From the NCBI RefSeq assembly GCF_900101785.1, contig NZ_LT629688.1:3472001-3536000 (forward strand): a DNA stretch of 64,000 nt, given 5' to 3'. This stretch comes from Auraticoccus monumenti (GTDB taxonomy: Bacteria; Actinomycetota; Actinomycetes; Propionibacteriales; Propionibacteriaceae). A model generated the notes under the pieces. It did not search any database. It saw only the letters and a program-made list of their open reading frames with translations, and had not been told where the DNA came from. Shown one piece after another: positions 28,653 through 36,951 of the stretch. A program made the position numbers and the translations under genes. The first letter of the stretch is position 1. Every line of letters starts with the position of its first letter.

Positions 28653-29018
28653 TCAACCGTCGGTGCGGGCCTTCACCGCGACCACCGGGCAGGGGGCGTC
28701 GAGCAGGATCCGCTGGGCGTTGCTGCCCAGCAGCAGCTTGCCCACCGGGGTGCGGCGGCGCAGCCCGATCACGATGAACTCCACCGTCGAGGTCTCGGCC
28801 AGCTCCAGCAGCGCGTCGGCCAGCGGCTGGAGGTCCTGGCAGGGGCGCACCTCGTGCGGGACCCCGGACTCGGCCAGCTGCGTGCGGGCGGCCTCGAGGT
28901 CGGCGTCCTCGGGCACCACGGCCACGATCGACAGGTTCCGCAGCCGGGCCTCGCTGACGGCCGTGCTGAGGGCTGCCTGCCCCTCGGGCTTGGTGGTGAA
29001 TCCGACCGCGATCGCCAT
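28653..29018 (-). CDS. Small universal stress protein (UspA domain)
   Basis: A single-domain UspA-fold protein of 121 residues. It starts MAIAVGFTTKPEGQAAL and ends with a nucleotide-loop-like segment GLRRRTPVGKLLLGSNAQ (the family G-2X-G-9X-G-S pattern, slightly altered) followed by CPVVAVK. The ATG overlaps the stop of the glutamate-cysteine ligase-like gene (ATGA), so the two are translated together. Its role is unknown; ATP binding is plausible from the loop. Confidence 0.88.
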   Translation of the reverse strand: MAIAVGFTTKPEGQAALSTAVSEARLRNLSIVAVVPEDADLEAARTQLAESGVPHEVRPCQDLQPLADALLELAETSTVEFIVIGLRRRTPVGKLLLGSNAQRILLDAPCPVVAVKARTDG

Positions 29019-30499
29019 CAGCGTTCCTTCCAGGTGTGCACCGGCTCGCCGGTGTGCATCAGGTCGATGTACTCCCCGAGCATGCCGTGCAGGGCCCGCT
29101 CGCGCGACTCGCCGGCCGCCTCGCGGGCCCCGACGTGGGCAGTCTGCCACGTGGCCCCGTTGCGCCCGAGCAGACACCGCTGCTCGATCACCGAGAGGTA
29201 GCGGTCGACCTCGGCGCCGGAGACCCCCTGCTCGGCCAGCCCCTCGGCGGCCAGCGGGAGCAGCCGGCGCAGCACCAGCTCCCCCACCTTCACCTGTCCG
29301 GCACCGGGCCAGTAGACGACCGCGTCGATGCCGTCGGCCACGGCGTTGTCCAGGTTGTCCTGGGCGGCCAGGAAGCTCATCTCGCGCCAGACCGGGCGGG
29401 GCTCGCGGGCCAGGGCCCGCACCACGCCCGCGAAGAAGGCGGCGTTGGCGATGGTGTCCAGCACCGTGGGCCCGGCGGGCAGCACCCGGCTCTCGACGCG
29501 GATGTGGGCGGCGCCGTCGCTGACGTCGTAGATGGGCCGGTTCCAGCGGTAGATGGTGCCGTTGTGCAGGGACAGCTCCGGCAGCTCGGGCACCCCGCCG
29601 GCGTCGAGCACCGCCATCGGGTCCTCGTCGCTGCACTCGGGCAGCAGCGCGGAGAAGTAGCGCGCGTTCTCCTCGAACAGGTCGAAGACCGTCTCCACCC
29701 AGCGCTCGCCGAACCAGACCCGGGGACGCACGCCCTGGGCCTTGAGGTCCTCCCCGCGGGTGTCGGTGCTCTGGGCGAAGAGCGGGATCCGGTTCTCCGC
29801 GCCGAGCCGGTGGCCGAACAGGTAGGGCGAGTTGGCCCCCAGCGCCACCTGGATCCCGGCCACGGCCTGCGAGGCGTTCCAGACCGCACCGAAGTCCGCC
29901 GGGTCGATCTGGAGGTGCACCTGGGTGGAGGTCGCGGCGGCCTCGGGCATGATCGAGTCCGAGACCATCTGCAGCCGCTCCCGGCCGCCGTCGATGTCGA
30001 TCACCAGGTCCTCCCCGCGGGCGCCCAGGATCTGGGCGTCCAGCAGCGAGTAGCGCGGGTTCTCCGAGATCTGGTCCGCGCGCACGTGCTCGGGCATCAG
30101 GGTGGGGAGGATGCCGACCATCACCAGCCGGGAGCCGATCGAGGAGGCCCGCTCGTCGGCGGCGGTCAGCAGATCGCGGGTGTGGACCTCGAAGGCCGTC
30201 AGCCCGCCCTTGCGCAGCGACTGCGGCGGCAGGTTGATCTCGACGTTGAAGCGACCCAGCTCGGTCTGGAAGGAGGCGTCGTCGTCGATGGCGGCCAGCA
30301 CCTCGGTGTTGCGCATGTCCGGCTGCAGGTCGGCGTCGACCAGGTTGAACTCGACCTCCAGACCGGCCTGGGTGTCGGCGTCGACGACCAGCCCCTCGGC
30401 GAGCATCCGCCGCAGCGCCTCCAGGTCGGTCTGCACCTTGTCCCGGTAGCGCCGTCGGTCCTCGCGCGTGTAGCTGCGCGCCTCCACATCCGCACCCAT
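29018..30499 (-). CDS. Glutamate-cysteine ligase-like enzyme (GCS2/YbdK type)
   Basis: Carboxylate-amine ligase of the GCS2 superfamily, 493 residues. Visible motifs are GLEVEFNLVDADLQP (about residues 46-60), GRFNVEINLPP (about 80-90), STQVHLQIDP (about 195) and RVESRVLP (about 360), which map to the ATP/metal and substrate site. Actinobacteria of this type normally make mycothiol, not glutathione, so the real product is uncertain; EgtA-like or other gamma-glutamyl ligase roles are possible. The start is the ATG at 30499 after AAGGATGAGG. It is coupled to the small UspA gene and divergent from the thioesterase gene. Confidence 0.82.
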   Translation of the reverse strand: MGADVEARSYTREDRRRYRDKVQTDLEALRRMLAEGLVVDADTQAGLEVEFNLVDADLQPDMRNTEVLAAIDDDASFQTELGRFNVEINLPPQSLRKGGLTAFEVHTRDLLTAADERASSIGSRLVMVGILPTLMPEHVRADQISENPRYSLLDAQILGARGEDLVIDIDGGRERLQMVSDSIMPEAAATSTQVHLQIDPADFGAVWNASQAVAGIQVALGANSPYLFGHRLGAENRIPLFAQSTDTRGEDLKAQGVRPRVWFGERWVETVFDLFEENARYFSALLPECSDEDPMAVLDAGGVPELPELSLHNGTIYRWNRPIYDVSDGAAHIRVESRVLPAGPTVLDTIANAAFFAGVVRALAREPRPVWREMSFLAAQDNLDNAVADGIDAVVYWPGAGQVKVGELVLRRLLPLAAEGLAEQGVSGAEVDRYLSVIEQRCLLGRNGATWQTAHVGAREAAGESRERALHGMLGEYIDLMHTGEPVHTWKER

Positions 30500-30558
30500 G
30501 CCCTCATCCTTGCCCACTGGCGACCCCGGCCACACCGGACCCGCCGGGCCGGCTGCCC

Positions 30559-30564
30559 TACAGT
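30559..30564 (+). promoter_or_regulatory. -10 box for the thioesterase gene, leaderless
   Basis: TACAGT is followed by seven bases and the GTG at 30572, with no ribosome-binding site. Confidence 0.5.
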
Positions 30565-30571
30565 CGCTGCG

Positions 30572-31396
30572 GTGAGCTCCCTGCCCGACCCGGCCGGCCT
30601 GGAGGCCGACGCCCCGGCCTACTACCGCCGGAGCGGGCCGGACCGCTTCGTGCCGACCCTGCACGCCCAGGGCGCCTGGCAGCCCGGGGAGCAGCACCTG
30701 GCCGCGGTGAGCGGACTGGTCGCCGCCGAGGTGGCCCGCCACCGACCCCGGCCCGAGCTGCAGCCCACCCGGTTGGGCTACGAGGTCTACGGCGTCATCC
30801 CGGCCGCGGAGACCACCGTGACCGTGCGCACCCTGCGCCCGGGACGCACCATCGAGCTGGTCGAGGCCGTGGTCGAGGTCGGCGGCCGGGTGGTGGTGCG
30901 GGCGGCGGTCTGGCGGGTGCTAGTGACCGACACCAGCGAGGTGGCCGGCGGCGCCCCCGAGCCCCTCCCGCCGCCGTCCTCGCTGCCCCTCGTTGACGCC
31001 ACCCGGCAGTGGCCCGGCGGGTTCATCGCCAGCCTGGAGATCCGCGGGGCCGAGGACGCCGTCCCCGGTCGCAGCCGGGTCTGGTTGCGCGCCCGGCCGG
31101 ACCTGGTGGCCGACGAGGAGGTGGACGACACCACGGCGCTGATGGGCCTGGTGGACACCGCCAACGGGGTCGCGGTGCGTGCCGACCCCCGCCGCTGGAT
31201 GTTCCCCAACACCGACCTCGCCGTGCACCTGCACCGCCGCCCGACAGGTCGCTGGCTGGGGCTCGACACCACCCAGGTCATCGGCCCCGCCGGCGCCGGC
31301 ACCACCGGTTCGACGCTGCACGACGTCGACGGCGGGTTCGGCTCCGCCGCCCAGGCCCTCACCGTGCGCCGGCTGCCACCACCTCCCGACGGCTGA
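30572..31396 (+). CDS. Thioesterase family protein (double hot-dog)
   Basis: The 274 residues resemble acyl-CoA thioesterase-like proteins. The segment PTRLGYEVYGVIPAAETTV and the HxxRPGRTIELVEA-like region (LRPGRTIELVEAVV, about 89-102) belong to the first hot-dog domain, and NTDLAVHLHRRPTGRWLGLD (about 210-229) to the second. The start is a GTG at 30572 after a TACAGT box. It is divergent from the glutamate-cysteine ligase-like gene. The substrate is not known. Confidence 0.8.
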   Translation: MSSLPDPAGLEADAPAYYRRSGPDRFVPTLHAQGAWQPGEQHLAAVSGLVAAEVARHRPRPELQPTRLGYEVYGVIPAAETTVTVRTLRPGRTIELVEAVVEVGGRVVVRAAVWRVLVTDTSEVAGGAPEPLPPPSSLPLVDATRQWPGGFIASLEIRGAEDAVPGRSRVWLRARPDLVADEEVDDTTALMGLVDTANGVAVRADPRRWMFPNTDLAVHLHRRPTGRWLGLDTTQVIGPAGAGTTGSTLHDVDGGFGSAAQALTVRRLPPPPDG

Positions 31397-31446
31397 GACC
31401 GGACGGGAGCCCGCGAACGGCGCGGTGGCGGCACCCCGCAGCGGCC

Positions 31447-31452
31447 TAGGGT
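31447..31452 (+). promoter_or_regulatory. -10 box for ptrB, leaderless
   Basis: TAGGGT lies seven bases before the ATG at 31460. An in-frame GTG at 31451 overlaps this box and is therefore an unlikely start. Confidence 0.6.
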
Positions 31453-31459
31453 GGTCCCC

Positions 31460-33619
31460 ATGCCCGACGTCCCCACCCAGCCCCCCGTCGCCCCCGTCCG
31501 TCCGCACGTCCGCGAGCACCACGGCCGCGTCCTCGTCGACGACTACGAGTGGCTGCGGGACAAGGAGGACCCCGAGGTGATCGCCCACCTCGAGGCCGAG
31601 AACGCCTGGACCGAGCAGCAGACGTCGCACCTGGCCGGGCTGCGCGAGGAGATCTTCGACGACATCCGGGCGCGCACCCGGGAGACCGACCTCACCGTGC
31701 CGACCCTGGTGCGCCACACCACCGGCGAGGGCGTCTCGGCCTGGTGGTACTACGCCCGGACCGTGGAGGGCCAGGAGTACCCGATCCAGTGCCGCCTGGC
31801 CGCCGGTGCCGACGCCACCCCGCCCGACCTGTCCACCGCCGGCCCCGACGGCCTGCCCGGGGAGCAGGTGCTGCTGGACGGCAACGCCGAGGCCGGTGGG
31901 GAGAAGTTCTTCAGCCTGGGCACCTTCGCGGTCTCCCCCGACGGGCGCCGGCTCGCGTTCGGCACCGACGTCCTCGGCGACGAGCGCTACACCCTGCGCT
32001 TCGTCGACCTCGAGACCGGTGAGCGGTTGGCCGACGAGGTGCCCGACACCGCCGCCGGGGCGGTCTGGGGCGGTGACCAGCACCTCTTCTACACCCGCGC
32101 CGACGAGGCCTGGCGTCCCTTCCAGGTGCTGCGCCACCGCCTCGGCACCGCGGCCGCCGACGACCCGGTGGTCCTCACCGAGGACGACGAGCGGTTCTGG
32201 GTGGGGGTGGACTCCAGCCGCGACGACCGCTGGGTGCTGATCGGCATCGGCAGCAAGCTGACCTCGGAGTACCACCTGCTCTCCTGCGACGACCCCGAGG
32301 GCGAGCCCCGTCTGGTCACGCCGCGCCGGGAGGGCGTGGAGTACCACGTGGAGGTGGCCGGGGACCGGCTGCTGGTGGTGCACAACGACGGGGCGCTGGA
32401 CTTCGCGCTGGCCGAGGCCCCGCTGACCGCCTCCCGCCGCGAGGACTGGCGCGAGGTGCTGCCGCACCGCGAGGGCGTCCGGCTGCTCGACGTCGACGCC
32501 TACGCCGGGCACGTCCTGGTCTCGCTGCGCCGCGACGGGCTGACCGGGCTGCACCTGATGCCCCGCGACGCCGCCGGGGAGCTGCTGCCCGGCTCGGACC
32601 TGACCTTCGACGAGCCGCTCTACACCGTCTCCAACCTGGGCGACCCCAACGTCGACGCGGAGGTGTTCCGCTTCGCCTTCACCTCCCTGGTCACCCCGAT
32701 GTCGATCATGGAGGCCGACGTCAGCACCGGGGAGCGCCGGCTGCTCAAGCGGGCGCCCGTGCTGGACCACCCGGTGCACGGGCCCTACCGCAGCGAGGAC
32801 TACGTCCAGGAGCGGATCTGGGCCACCGCGCCGGACGGCGTCCGGGTGCCGATCTCGCTGGTGCACCACAAGGACGTCCGTCCCGACGGCTCCGCCCCGG
32901 CCCTGCTGTACGGCTACGGCTCCTACGAGATCCCGATGGACCCCGGCTTCTCCATCGCCCGGCTCTCGCTGCTGGACCGCGGTTTCGTGCACGCCGTGGC
33001 CCACGTCCGCGGCGGTGGCGAGCTCGGCCGCAGCTGGTACGAGCAGGGCAAGGAGCTGGCGAAGAGGAACACCTTCACCGACTTCGTGGCCTGCGCGGAG
33101 CACCTGGTCGCCGAGGGGTGGACCAGCCACGACCGGCTGGCCGCGGAGGGCGGCAGCGCCGGCGGTCTGCTGATGGGCGCGGTGGCCAACCTCGCCCCGC
33201 ACGCCTTCCGGGCCGTGCACGCCGCGGTGCCCTTCGTGGACAACCTGACCACGATCCTGGACCCCGACCTCCCGCTCACGGTGATCGAGTGGGAGGAGTG
33301 GGGCGACCCGCTGCACGACGCCGAGGTCTACGACTACATGGCCTCCTACGCCCCCTACGAGAACGTGGCCGAGGTCGAGTACCCGGCGATCCTGGCCACC
33401 ACCAGCCTCAACGACACCCGCGTCTACTACGTGGAGCCGGCCAAGTGGGTCGCCCAGCTGCGCCGGCGGGTGCGCAACGGCCCGGACCGTCCGGTGCTGC
33501 TCAAGACCGAGATGGTCGCGGGCCACGGCGGGGTGTCGGGCCGCTACGAGGGCTGGCGGGAGACCGCCTTCGAGCTGGCCTGGTTGATCGACCAGGTCTC
33601 GGGTACGACCCAGGTCTGA
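31460..33619 (+). CDS. ptrB: Oligopeptidase B (S9A serine peptidase)
   Basis: Cleaves short peptides after basic residues in the cytoplasm. The 719 residues comprise an N-terminal beta-propeller (about 70-410) and a C-terminal alpha/beta-hydrolase domain. The catalytic triad is visible: Ser in GGSAGG (about residue 565), Asp in NDTRVYY (about 651) and His in GHGG (about 689). The YGYGSYE and RGGGELGRSWYEQGK motifs are typical of the family. No signal peptide is seen. It is monocistronic with a leaderless promoter and a weak hairpin after the stop. Confidence 0.95.
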   Translation: MPDVPTQPPVAPVRPHVREHHGRVLVDDYEWLRDKEDPEVIAHLEAENAWTEQQTSHLAGLREEIFDDIRARTRETDLTVPTLVRHTTGEGVSAWWYYARTVEGQEYPIQCRLAAGADATPPDLSTAGPDGLPGEQVLLDGNAEAGGEKFFSLGTFAVSPDGRRLAFGTDVLGDERYTLRFVDLETGERLADEVPDTAAGAVWGGDQHLFYTRADEAWRPFQVLRHRLGTAAADDPVVLTEDDERFWVGVDSSRDDRWVLIGIGSKLTSEYHLLSCDDPEGEPRLVTPRREGVEYHVEVAGDRLLVVHNDGALDFALAEAPLTASRREDWREVLPHREGVRLLDVDAYAGHVLVSLRRDGLTGLHLMPRDAAGELLPGSDLTFDEPLYTVSNLGDPNVDAEVFRFAFTSLVTPMSIMEADVSTGERRLLKRAPVLDHPVHGPYRSEDYVQERIWATAPDGVRVPISLVHHKDVRPDGSAPALLYGYGSYEIPMDPGFSIARLSLLDRGFVHAVAHVRGGGELGRSWYEQGKELAKRNTFTDFVACAEHLVAEGWTSHDRLAAEGGSAGGLLMGAVANLAPHAFRAVHAAVPFVDNLTTILDPDLPLTVIEWEEWGDPLHDAEVYDYMASYAPYENVAEVEYPAILATTSLNDTRVYYVEPAKWVAQLRRRVRNGPDRPVLLKTEMVAGHGGVSGRYEGWRETAFELAWLIDQVSGTTQV

Positions 33620-33625
33620 CCCCGG

Positions 33626-33661
33626 GCGCCGGCAGGTGGCACCGCGGACCCCTACCGGCGC
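33626..33661 (+). terminator. Possible terminator of ptrB
   Basis: An 11-bp stem with one mismatch (GCGCCGGCAGG / CCTACCGGCGC) and a 14-base loop starts seven bases after the ptrB stop. Confidence 0.4.
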
Positions 33662-33685
33662 TCAGGGACTCTTCAGGGGCCCTCC

Positions 33686-33712
33686 GGAAACACTGGGAGC
33701 TCCTCGTGCGTT
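33686..33712 (+). promoter_or_regulatory. ECF-type promoter for the group 2 sigma gene
   Basis: GGAAAC followed after 18 bases by GTTGTA fits the GGAA(T/C) and GTT elements read by SigE/SigH/SigR-type ECF factors. The GTT lies 33 bases before the sigma gene's start codon. No SigA-type -35/-10 pair is seen in this gap. Confidence 0.45.
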
Positions 33713-33744
33713 GTACCGGTGTCACCAACGAAAGGGCACCACTC

Positions 33745-34701
33745 GTGACCAGCAACGCACAGGGACGCATCCGGGCCACCGAGGGGATCGACGGCAAGGA
33801 CGCGGTCGGTCTGTACCTCGACGGCATCGCCAAGACCCCGCTGCTCACCGCGGCGGAGGAGGTCGAGCTCGCGCGCACGATCGAGGTCGGTCTGTACGCC
33901 GAGCAGCTGCTGGCCGGGACCGTCAAGGTCAAGGACCGCCCCCGGGGCTACCGCAAGGCGACCCGCGAGGAGCTGGAGTGGCTGGCGTCGGAGGGGCAGG
34001 CTGCCCAGCAGCGCTTCATCACCGCCAACCTGCGGCTGGTGGTCTCCGTGGCCCGCAAGTACGGCCGCGCGCAGATGCCGCTGCTCGACCTGGTGCAGGA
34101 GGGCAACACCGGCCTGATCCGCGCGGTGGAGAAGTTCGACTACACCAAGGGCTTCAAGTTCTCCACCTACGCCACCTGGTGGGTGCGGCAGTCCATCAGC
34201 CGCGGCGTGGCCCAGCAGGGCCGCATCGTCCGGCTGCCGGTGCACGTGGCCGAGCAGGTCAACCAGGTCGGCGCCGTCCGGCGGACGCTCGAGCGGCGAC
34301 TGGGCCGTGAGCCCGACATCGAGGAGATCGCCGACGAGATGGGTGTCGAGCCGGACAAGGTGCTCGACCTGATGCGCTACGGACGCGAGCACGTCTCGCT
34401 GGACGCCCCGGTCGAGGAGGGGGGCGACACCGCCCTCGGCGACCTGATCGCCCGCGAGCCGATGCCGGGTCCGGACGAGGTCGTCCTCGACGCCGAGGAG
34501 TCCAAGCGGCTGGAGGGCATGCTCTCCCACCTCGACGACCGCTCCGCCGACGTCGTCCGCCGCCGCTACGGCCTGCTCGACGGTCGCCAGGCCAAGCTGG
34601 CCGACATCGGCGCGGTCTGGGGCATCACCGCCGAGCGGGTCCGCCAGATCGAACGGAGCGCGATCGCGGTGCTCCGCCAGCACAGCAGCCTGGCCGCCTG
34701 A
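33745..34701 (+). CDS. sigB: Group 2 RNA polymerase sigma factor (SigB/HrdD-like)
   Basis: A non-essential-type sigma-70 of 318 residues lacking the long N-terminal tail of SigA. Region 1.2 (DAVGLYLDGIAKTPLLTAAEE), region 2 ([39 protein letters not shown]), region 3 and region 4 (GITAERVRQIERSAI) are complete. The GTG at 33745 follows AAAGG at ten bases. Group 2 sigma factors in actinobacteria act in stationary phase and stress. The upstream GGAA-N-GTT elements suggest induction by an ECF sigma factor, as known for sigB of mycobacteria. A terminator follows. Confidence 0.93.
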   Translation: MTSNAQGRIRATEGIDGKDAVGLYLDGIAKTPLLTAAEEVELARTIEVGLYAEQLLAGTVKVKDRPRGYRKATREELEWLASEGQAAQQRFITANLRLVVSVARKYGRAQMPLLDLVQEGNTGLIRAVEKFDYTKGFKFSTYATWWVRQSISRGVAQQGRIVRLPVHVAEQVNQVGAVRRTLERRLGREPDIEEIADEMGVEPDKVLDLMRYGREHVSLDAPVEEGGDTALGDLIAREPMPGPDEVVLDAEESKRLEGMLSHLDDRSADVVRRRYGLLDGRQAKLADIGAVWGITAERVRQIERSAIAVLRQHSSLAA

Positions 34702-34715
34702 GCCAGCGGCACCCC

Positions 34716-34747
34716 AGGGCCCGTCCGGATCGCTCCGGGCGGGCCCT
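34716..34747 (+). terminator. Terminator of the group 2 sigma gene
   Basis: A 14-bp stem with one wobble pair (AGGGCCCGTCCGGA / TCCGGGCGGGCCCT) and loop TCGC begins 15 bases after the stop codon. Confidence 0.75.
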
Positions 34748-34760
34748 GCTGCGTCCCGCC

Positions 34761-34840
34761 CCTGGACGGCTGTGTGTCATCGGGATCACGGTCGGCGTGG
34801 CGCGGCGTGTCGCGGTGCACGGAGCCGACGACGTACACGC
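34761..34840. repeat. Left arm of an 80-base imperfect inverted repeat
   Basis: The arm pairs with 34973-35053. The outer ends (CCTG..CGGCTGT) and the inner parts (GTGGCGCGGCGTGTCG, CCGACGACGTACACG) match best, with a poorly matched stretch around 34783-34793. About 132 bases lie between the arms and contain no gene. Confidence 0.7.
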
Positions 34841-34972
34841 GATCAGGGCCGACCAGGTGGCCTCCCGAGGCCGGGCCCGTCCGACCTGCCGCCATCTGGT
34901 CCGCGCCGACGTCCGCGCTCGCGGCCGTCGCAGCCGCCTCGGCCGGCCCCGCCGCACACGGCGCTCCCTGGG

Positions 34973-35053
34973 GACGTGTACGTCGTCGGCGCGGTGACCC
35001 ACGACACGCCGCGCCACACCGGCAGACACCTCGACGAGATACAGCCGGGCAGG
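34973..35053. repeat. Right arm of the 80-base imperfect inverted repeat
   Basis: Reverse complement of the left arm with scattered mismatches; it ends three bases before the stop codon of the TesB gene. The 293-base unit has the size of a miniature inverted-repeat element, and no transposase is nearby. Confidence 0.7.
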
Positions 35054-35055
35054 GG

Positions 35056-35922
35056 TCAGGCGGGGTCGATGACGCGGATCAGGCCCTCCTGGGCCACCGT
35101 GGCGACCAGCTGGCCGTCCTGGTAGAGCCGGCCGGTGGACAGCCCCAGCGAGGAGCGCGCCGAGGGCGAGACCTGGTCGTAGAGCAGCCACTGGTCGGCG
35201 CGGAAGGGCCGGTGGAACCACATCGAGTGGTCGATCGAGGCCGCCTGCAGCCCCGGCCCGCCGAAGACCACCGGGTGCGGGACCACGCTGACCGCCAGCA
35301 GGGTGAGGTCGGAGGCGTAGGCCAGGGCGGCCTGGTGCAGCGTCGGGGAGTCGGGCAGCTCGCCGGCCACCTTGATCCAGACCCGTGCCCGGGCCGGGTG
35401 GTCGGTGCCGTCCAGGACGCCGCCGCGGCGCGAGTCACCGGCGTAGCGGACGTCCAGGGCCCCCCACTCGGCCTCCCAGACCGCGGCGCGGCGCCCGCTC
35501 TGGGCAGCCATCGCCTCGCTCAGCCGGGGGCAGTCCTCCGGGGCGGGGACGTCGGCGGGGAACGGGTCCTGGTGCTCCAGCCCCGCCTCGGCGACGTGGA
35601 AGGAGGCCGACACCGTGAAGATCACCGAGCCGCCCTGCCGGGCCAGCACCCGCCGGGTGGCGAAGCTGCGGCCGTCGCGGAGCAGCTCGACGTCGTAGAT
35701 GATCGGGGAGTCGGTGCGCCCGGGCCGCAGGAAGTAGGCGTGCAGCGAGTGCACCGTCTGCTCCCCCTGCAGCGTCTGCTGGGCCGCGGTGAGGGCCTGG
35801 GCCAGCACCTGGCCGCCGAAGGCCCGCTGCAACGAGGTGGCCGGCTGGCTCCCCCGGTACAGCGTGCGCTCGATCTCCTCCAGCTCCAGCAGGGCCGTCA
35901 GCTCCTGCACCGAGGCCGGCAC
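35056..35922 (-). CDS. tesB: Acyl-CoA thioesterase II (TesB)
   Basis: Hydrolyses acyl-CoA to free acid and CoA. The 288 residues form the double hot-dog TesB fold: FGGQVLAQALTAAQQT (about residues 35-50), HSLHAYFLRPG (about 58-68), the active-site Asp-x-Gln/Thr region, and SIDHSMWFHRPFRADQWLLYD (about 228-248) in the second half. The start is the GTG at 35922. The gene ends three bases from the inverted-repeat element and is 86 bases downstream of the PAC2 gene on the same strand. Confidence 0.93.
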   Translation of the reverse strand: MPASVQELTALLELEEIERTLYRGSQPATSLQRAFGGQVLAQALTAAQQTLQGEQTVHSLHAYFLRPGRTDSPIIYDVELLRDGRSFATRRVLARQGGSVIFTVSASFHVAEAGLEHQDPFPADVPAPEDCPRLSEAMAAQSGRRAAVWEAEWGALDVRYAGDSRRGGVLDGTDHPARARVWIKVAGELPDSPTLHQAALAYASDLTLLAVSVVPHPVVFGGPGLQAASIDHSMWFHRPFRADQWLLYDQVSPSARSSLGLSTGRLYQDGQLVATVAQEGLIRVIDPA

Positions 35923-36008
35923 TCAGCAGCCCCCCACGACGGTGCTGCCCACGCGTCGTCCGTCAGGGCGGAGCCGGGCCACCCGTGCTCCCCCGAGGCG
36001 GCGCCGGG

Positions 36009-36899
36009 TCACTCGTCGTCCTTGGCCTGGTCGGCCAGGAAGCGCTCGAACTCCGCGCCGAGCTCCTCCGCGCTGGGCAGGTACTCCTCGGGAGCGGCCT
36101 GCATCGCGTCGTACTGCGCCTCGAGGGAGGAGACGACCTCCAGCACCTCCGGCGAGCCGTTCATCTCGGCGTTGATCTCGGCCAGGTTGGCCTCCACCCG
36201 CTCCTGCAGGTCGGTGGTCGGCAGGGCCAGGCCGGTCTCGGCGTTGATCCGCTCGATCACGGTCACCACGGACTGGTGGAAGGTGGCCTGGGCGAGGTAG
36301 TGCGGCACCAGGGCGGCGAAACCCATGGCCAGCTGGTCGTGGCTGCCCAGGGCCAGCTCCCAGTAGGCGCTGAAGCTGGCCGGCACGTCCACCCGGTCCA
36401 CCATCCGCGGGTTGTCGGTCACCCGCGAGGGGTCGGTGGAGTGCGCGGTGATCAGCGTCGGGCGGGTGTGCGGGACCGCCATCGGGGCACCGTAGGCGGT
36501 GACCACCATGGAGACGTCCAGACCGGTGACCAGGTGGTTCAGCGCGGCCACCGTGCGGTCCCACTGGACGTCGGGCTCGGGGCCGGTGAGCAGCAGGTAC
36601 TCCTGCCCGCGGGTGTCGGTGCCCACGCTGATCTCGAGGGCGAAGTGGCTGACCGACTTCCAGGTGTTGGTGTCGAAGGTGATCACCGGCCGCCGGGAGC
36701 GGTAGTCGTGCAGGACGTCGTGGTCGAAGCGGACCAGCGTCTCGTGCTCGCTGTGGGCCTGCAGGTGCCTGGCCAGCGCCCGCCCCGTCTGACCGGCGTC
36801 GACGTAGCCCTCCAGCAGGTGGATCAGCACCGGCTGCTTGCCCGCCATCCGCTCCCACAGCTCGGGGTCCAACTCGTACAGCAGACGTGGATCGATCAC
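36009..36899 (-). CDS. PAC2 family protein
   Basis: PAC2 proteins are related to the proteasome assembly chaperone fold, and actinobacterial members are of unknown function. The 296 residues show the PAC2 core: LIHLLEGYVDAGQTGRALARHL (about residues 25-46), TFDTNTWKS, MVVTAYGAPMAVPHTRP (about 131-147) and a C-terminal acidic coiled-coil region (about 230-296). The GTG at 36899 follows a TAGGCT box by six bases. TesB follows and hrpA lies 52 bases upstream on the same strand. Confidence 0.88.
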   Translation of the reverse strand: MIDPRLLYELDPELWERMAGKQPVLIHLLEGYVDAGQTGRALARHLQAHSEHETLVRFDHDVLHDYRSRRPVITFDTNTWKSVSHFALEISVGTDTRGQEYLLLTGPEPDVQWDRTVAALNHLVTGLDVSMVVTAYGAPMAVPHTRPTLITAHSTDPSRVTDNPRMVDRVDVPASFSAYWELALGSHDQLAMGFAALVPHYLAQATFHQSVVTVIERINAETGLALPTTDLQERVEANLAEINAEMNGSPEVLEVVSSLEAQYDAMQAAPEEYLPSAEELGAEFERFLADQAKDDE

Positions 36900-36905
36900 C
36901 GCCCC

Positions 36906-36911
36906 AGCCTA
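36906..36911 (-). promoter_or_regulatory. -10 box for the PAC2 gene, leaderless
   Basis: On the minus strand TAGGCT is followed by six bases and the GTG start at 36899. Confidence 0.5.
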
Positions 36912-36951
36912 GCCGTCCGGCGCCTCGCGGAGCCGACGCCAGGACACGCTC

